From positions 1 to 7,569 of the forward strand of contig JAAZIF010000374.1 in the NCBI GenBank assembly GCA_012510335.1: a stretch of 7,569 nt of DNA. Reading direction: 5' to 3'. Positions 6,756 through 7,569 of this stretch are shown here, one piece after another. How positions within the stretch are numbered: the first letter of the stretch is position 1; the number at the start of each line of letters is the position of its first letter. Origin of the DNA: Methanomicrobiales archaeon. GTDB taxonomy: Archaea; Halobacteriota; Methanomicrobia; Methanomicrobiales; Methanoculleaceae. A program made the position numbers and the translations under genes. Below the pieces are notes generated by a model. The model was not told where the DNA came from, searched no databases, and worked only from the letters and a program-made list of their open reading frames with translations.

Positions 6756-7569
6756 TTAGCTTTTACTAAGCATCATCATTTTGAGTGACGTCTTCCAGCA
6801 AGCGTGGCGTAGCCCGAAGGTGTTATAAAGTTTATCGCAGTTCAGGCGCGAGATGAGCGGACGTGTGGCAGGTGTGGGGAATTCCTCGCTTTTGGTACGT
6901 TCAAGAGTCTTCACCTTTTGCTCTTCTTTGCGCGGGTCATTGGCGAGGATTTCCTCCGCCCACTCATAGCGGCTGCATGAGCCGCTGCCAACGCTGTGAT
7001 AAACACCGCGGCGTTCATGCAACCATTCAATGGGGTGTTCAAAAATCTTTGCCAGTATCTGCGAGCTGACTTCAGCCAGGGTACGTGAGCTGGTCGGGTT
7101 GCTGATTTGGTCATCCACCACGCGTAACACTTCCTGTTGGCGCGCCCACTGCAAGACTTTCGTCACAAAACCGCCCTGGCGCATGGAGTATATCCACGCC
7201 ACGCGCTGAATAATGACCGGCGCTTTGGTGGACATGACTGCCAAATCACCTTCTAACTTGCTTTGGCCATAGACGTTGAGCGGGTTAGGGGTATCGGTTT
7301 CAACGTAGGGTTTACCATCACTGCTGCCAAAAACATAGTCGGTGGAATAGTATAGGTAGGGGATTTGCAGGCGTTCAGCCTCTTCCGCGAGGACCAATGG
7401 CGCGTCGCGGTTGATTGCCATTGCCAGATCAACCTCGCTTTCAGCCTTATCCACTGCAGTGTAAGCAGCAGGGTTGACGATGACATCCGGCTTGTGTTCA
7501 CGCACAACCTCGCGCAAGCTGAGCGGTTTTGAAAAGTCGACCTCAGGATAGTCTAATGGGATTATTAAA
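6756..7569 (-). CDS. rmlD: dTDP-4-dehydrorhamnose reductase RmlD (5' partial)
   Basis: RmlD makes dTDP-L-rhamnose by NAD(P)H-dependent reduction of dTDP-4-dehydro-6-deoxy-L-mannose, the last step of the rhamnose donor pathway in the cytosol. The frame is open to the right edge. A TTG at 7517 could be mistaken for the start, but upstream codons read IIPLDYPEVDFSKPLSL, typical RmlD sequence, so the N-terminal GxxGxxG dinucleotide-binding loop lies just outside. Visible hallmarks are VNPAAYTAVDKAE, YYSTDYVF, the catalytic YGQSK (Tyr and Lys, bases 7257-7271), WIYSMRQGGFV, VVDDQISNPT and the late TPATRPLISRLNCDKL. The end (LRHACWKTSLK followed by MMMLSKS) is reached at near-normal family length. 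It is clearly more GC-rich than the glycosyltransferase genes. rmlA, rmlB and rmlC may lie beyond the edge. Regulation cannot be seen here. Confidence 0.93.
   Translation of the reverse strand, partial: LIIPLDYPEVDFSKPLSLREVVREHKPDVIVNPAAYTAVDKAESEVDLAMAINRDAPLVLAEEAERLQIPYLYYSTDYVFGSSDGKPYVETDTPNPLNVYGQSKLEGDLAVMSTKAPVIIQRVAWIYSMRQGGFVTKVLQWARQQEVLRVVDDQISNPTSSRTLAEVSSQILAKIFEHPIEWLHERRGVYHSVGSGSCSRYEWAEEILANDPRKEEQKVKTLERTKSEEFPTPATRPLISRLNCDKLYNTFGLRHACWKTSLKMMMLSKS

Noticed and set aside
7515..7517. TTG as the start of RmlD
   Set aside because: Conserved RmlD sequence continues upstream in frame to the window edge, so this is an internal Leu codon.
1..7569. CRISPR array, tRNA, rRNA, riboswitch or replication origin
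   Set aside because: I looked for spaced direct repeats, tRNA-like cloverleaf ends, conserved RNA motifs and iteron clusters and saw none; the only tandem repeat is the coding 42-bp one.

Overview
The window carries five protein-coding genes plus one non-coding stretch of about 0.75 kb. It reads as a cell-surface polysaccharide (glycan) locus. The best guess at the organism is a member of the Chloroflexota, perhaps Anaerolineae. The reason is the LysM protein at the left edge: its long Thr/Pro/Ser linker followed by a C-terminal membrane anchor is a style common in that group. This is inference from style, not a phylogenetic result.

Layout. Bases 2-769 (+) encode the C-terminal part of a LysM protein that continues off the left edge. 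It converges on a three-gene glycosyltransferase cluster on the minus strand, transcribed 6000->4552, 4559->2736, 2616->859. The first gene is a GT-B glycosyltransferase with a C-terminal coiled coil built from tandem 14-residue repeats. The second and third are each large proteins with two GT-A (family GT2) domains; the second also has two N-terminal YYL/NPDV repeats. The first two genes overlap by 8 bases, so they are probably co-transcribed. The third follows after 119 bases. Bases 6756-7569 (-) encode most of RmlD (dTDP-4-dehydrorhamnose reductase), whose N-terminus lies beyond the right edge.

The AT-rich stretch 6001-6755 has no convincing gene but holds two probable small non-autonomous transposable elements. 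The clearer one (6364-6609, 246 bp) has 20-bp terminal inverted repeats matching at 17 of 20 positions, bounded exactly by a perfect 9-bp direct repeat. The other (about 6061-6288) has imperfect inverted ends flanked by TA.

Working model. RmlD supplies dTDP-L-rhamnose, and the three glycosyltransferases, with up to five catalytic domains, would build a surface glycan that may contain rhamnose. The coiled coil in the first enzyme could act as a scaffold or chain-length ruler. Hand counts on sampled 60-base lines give about 58-60% G+C in rmlD, 47-60% in the LysM gene, 33-52% in the glycosyltransferase genes and 27-33% in the gap. The central cluster may therefore be a transferred or exchanged cassette.
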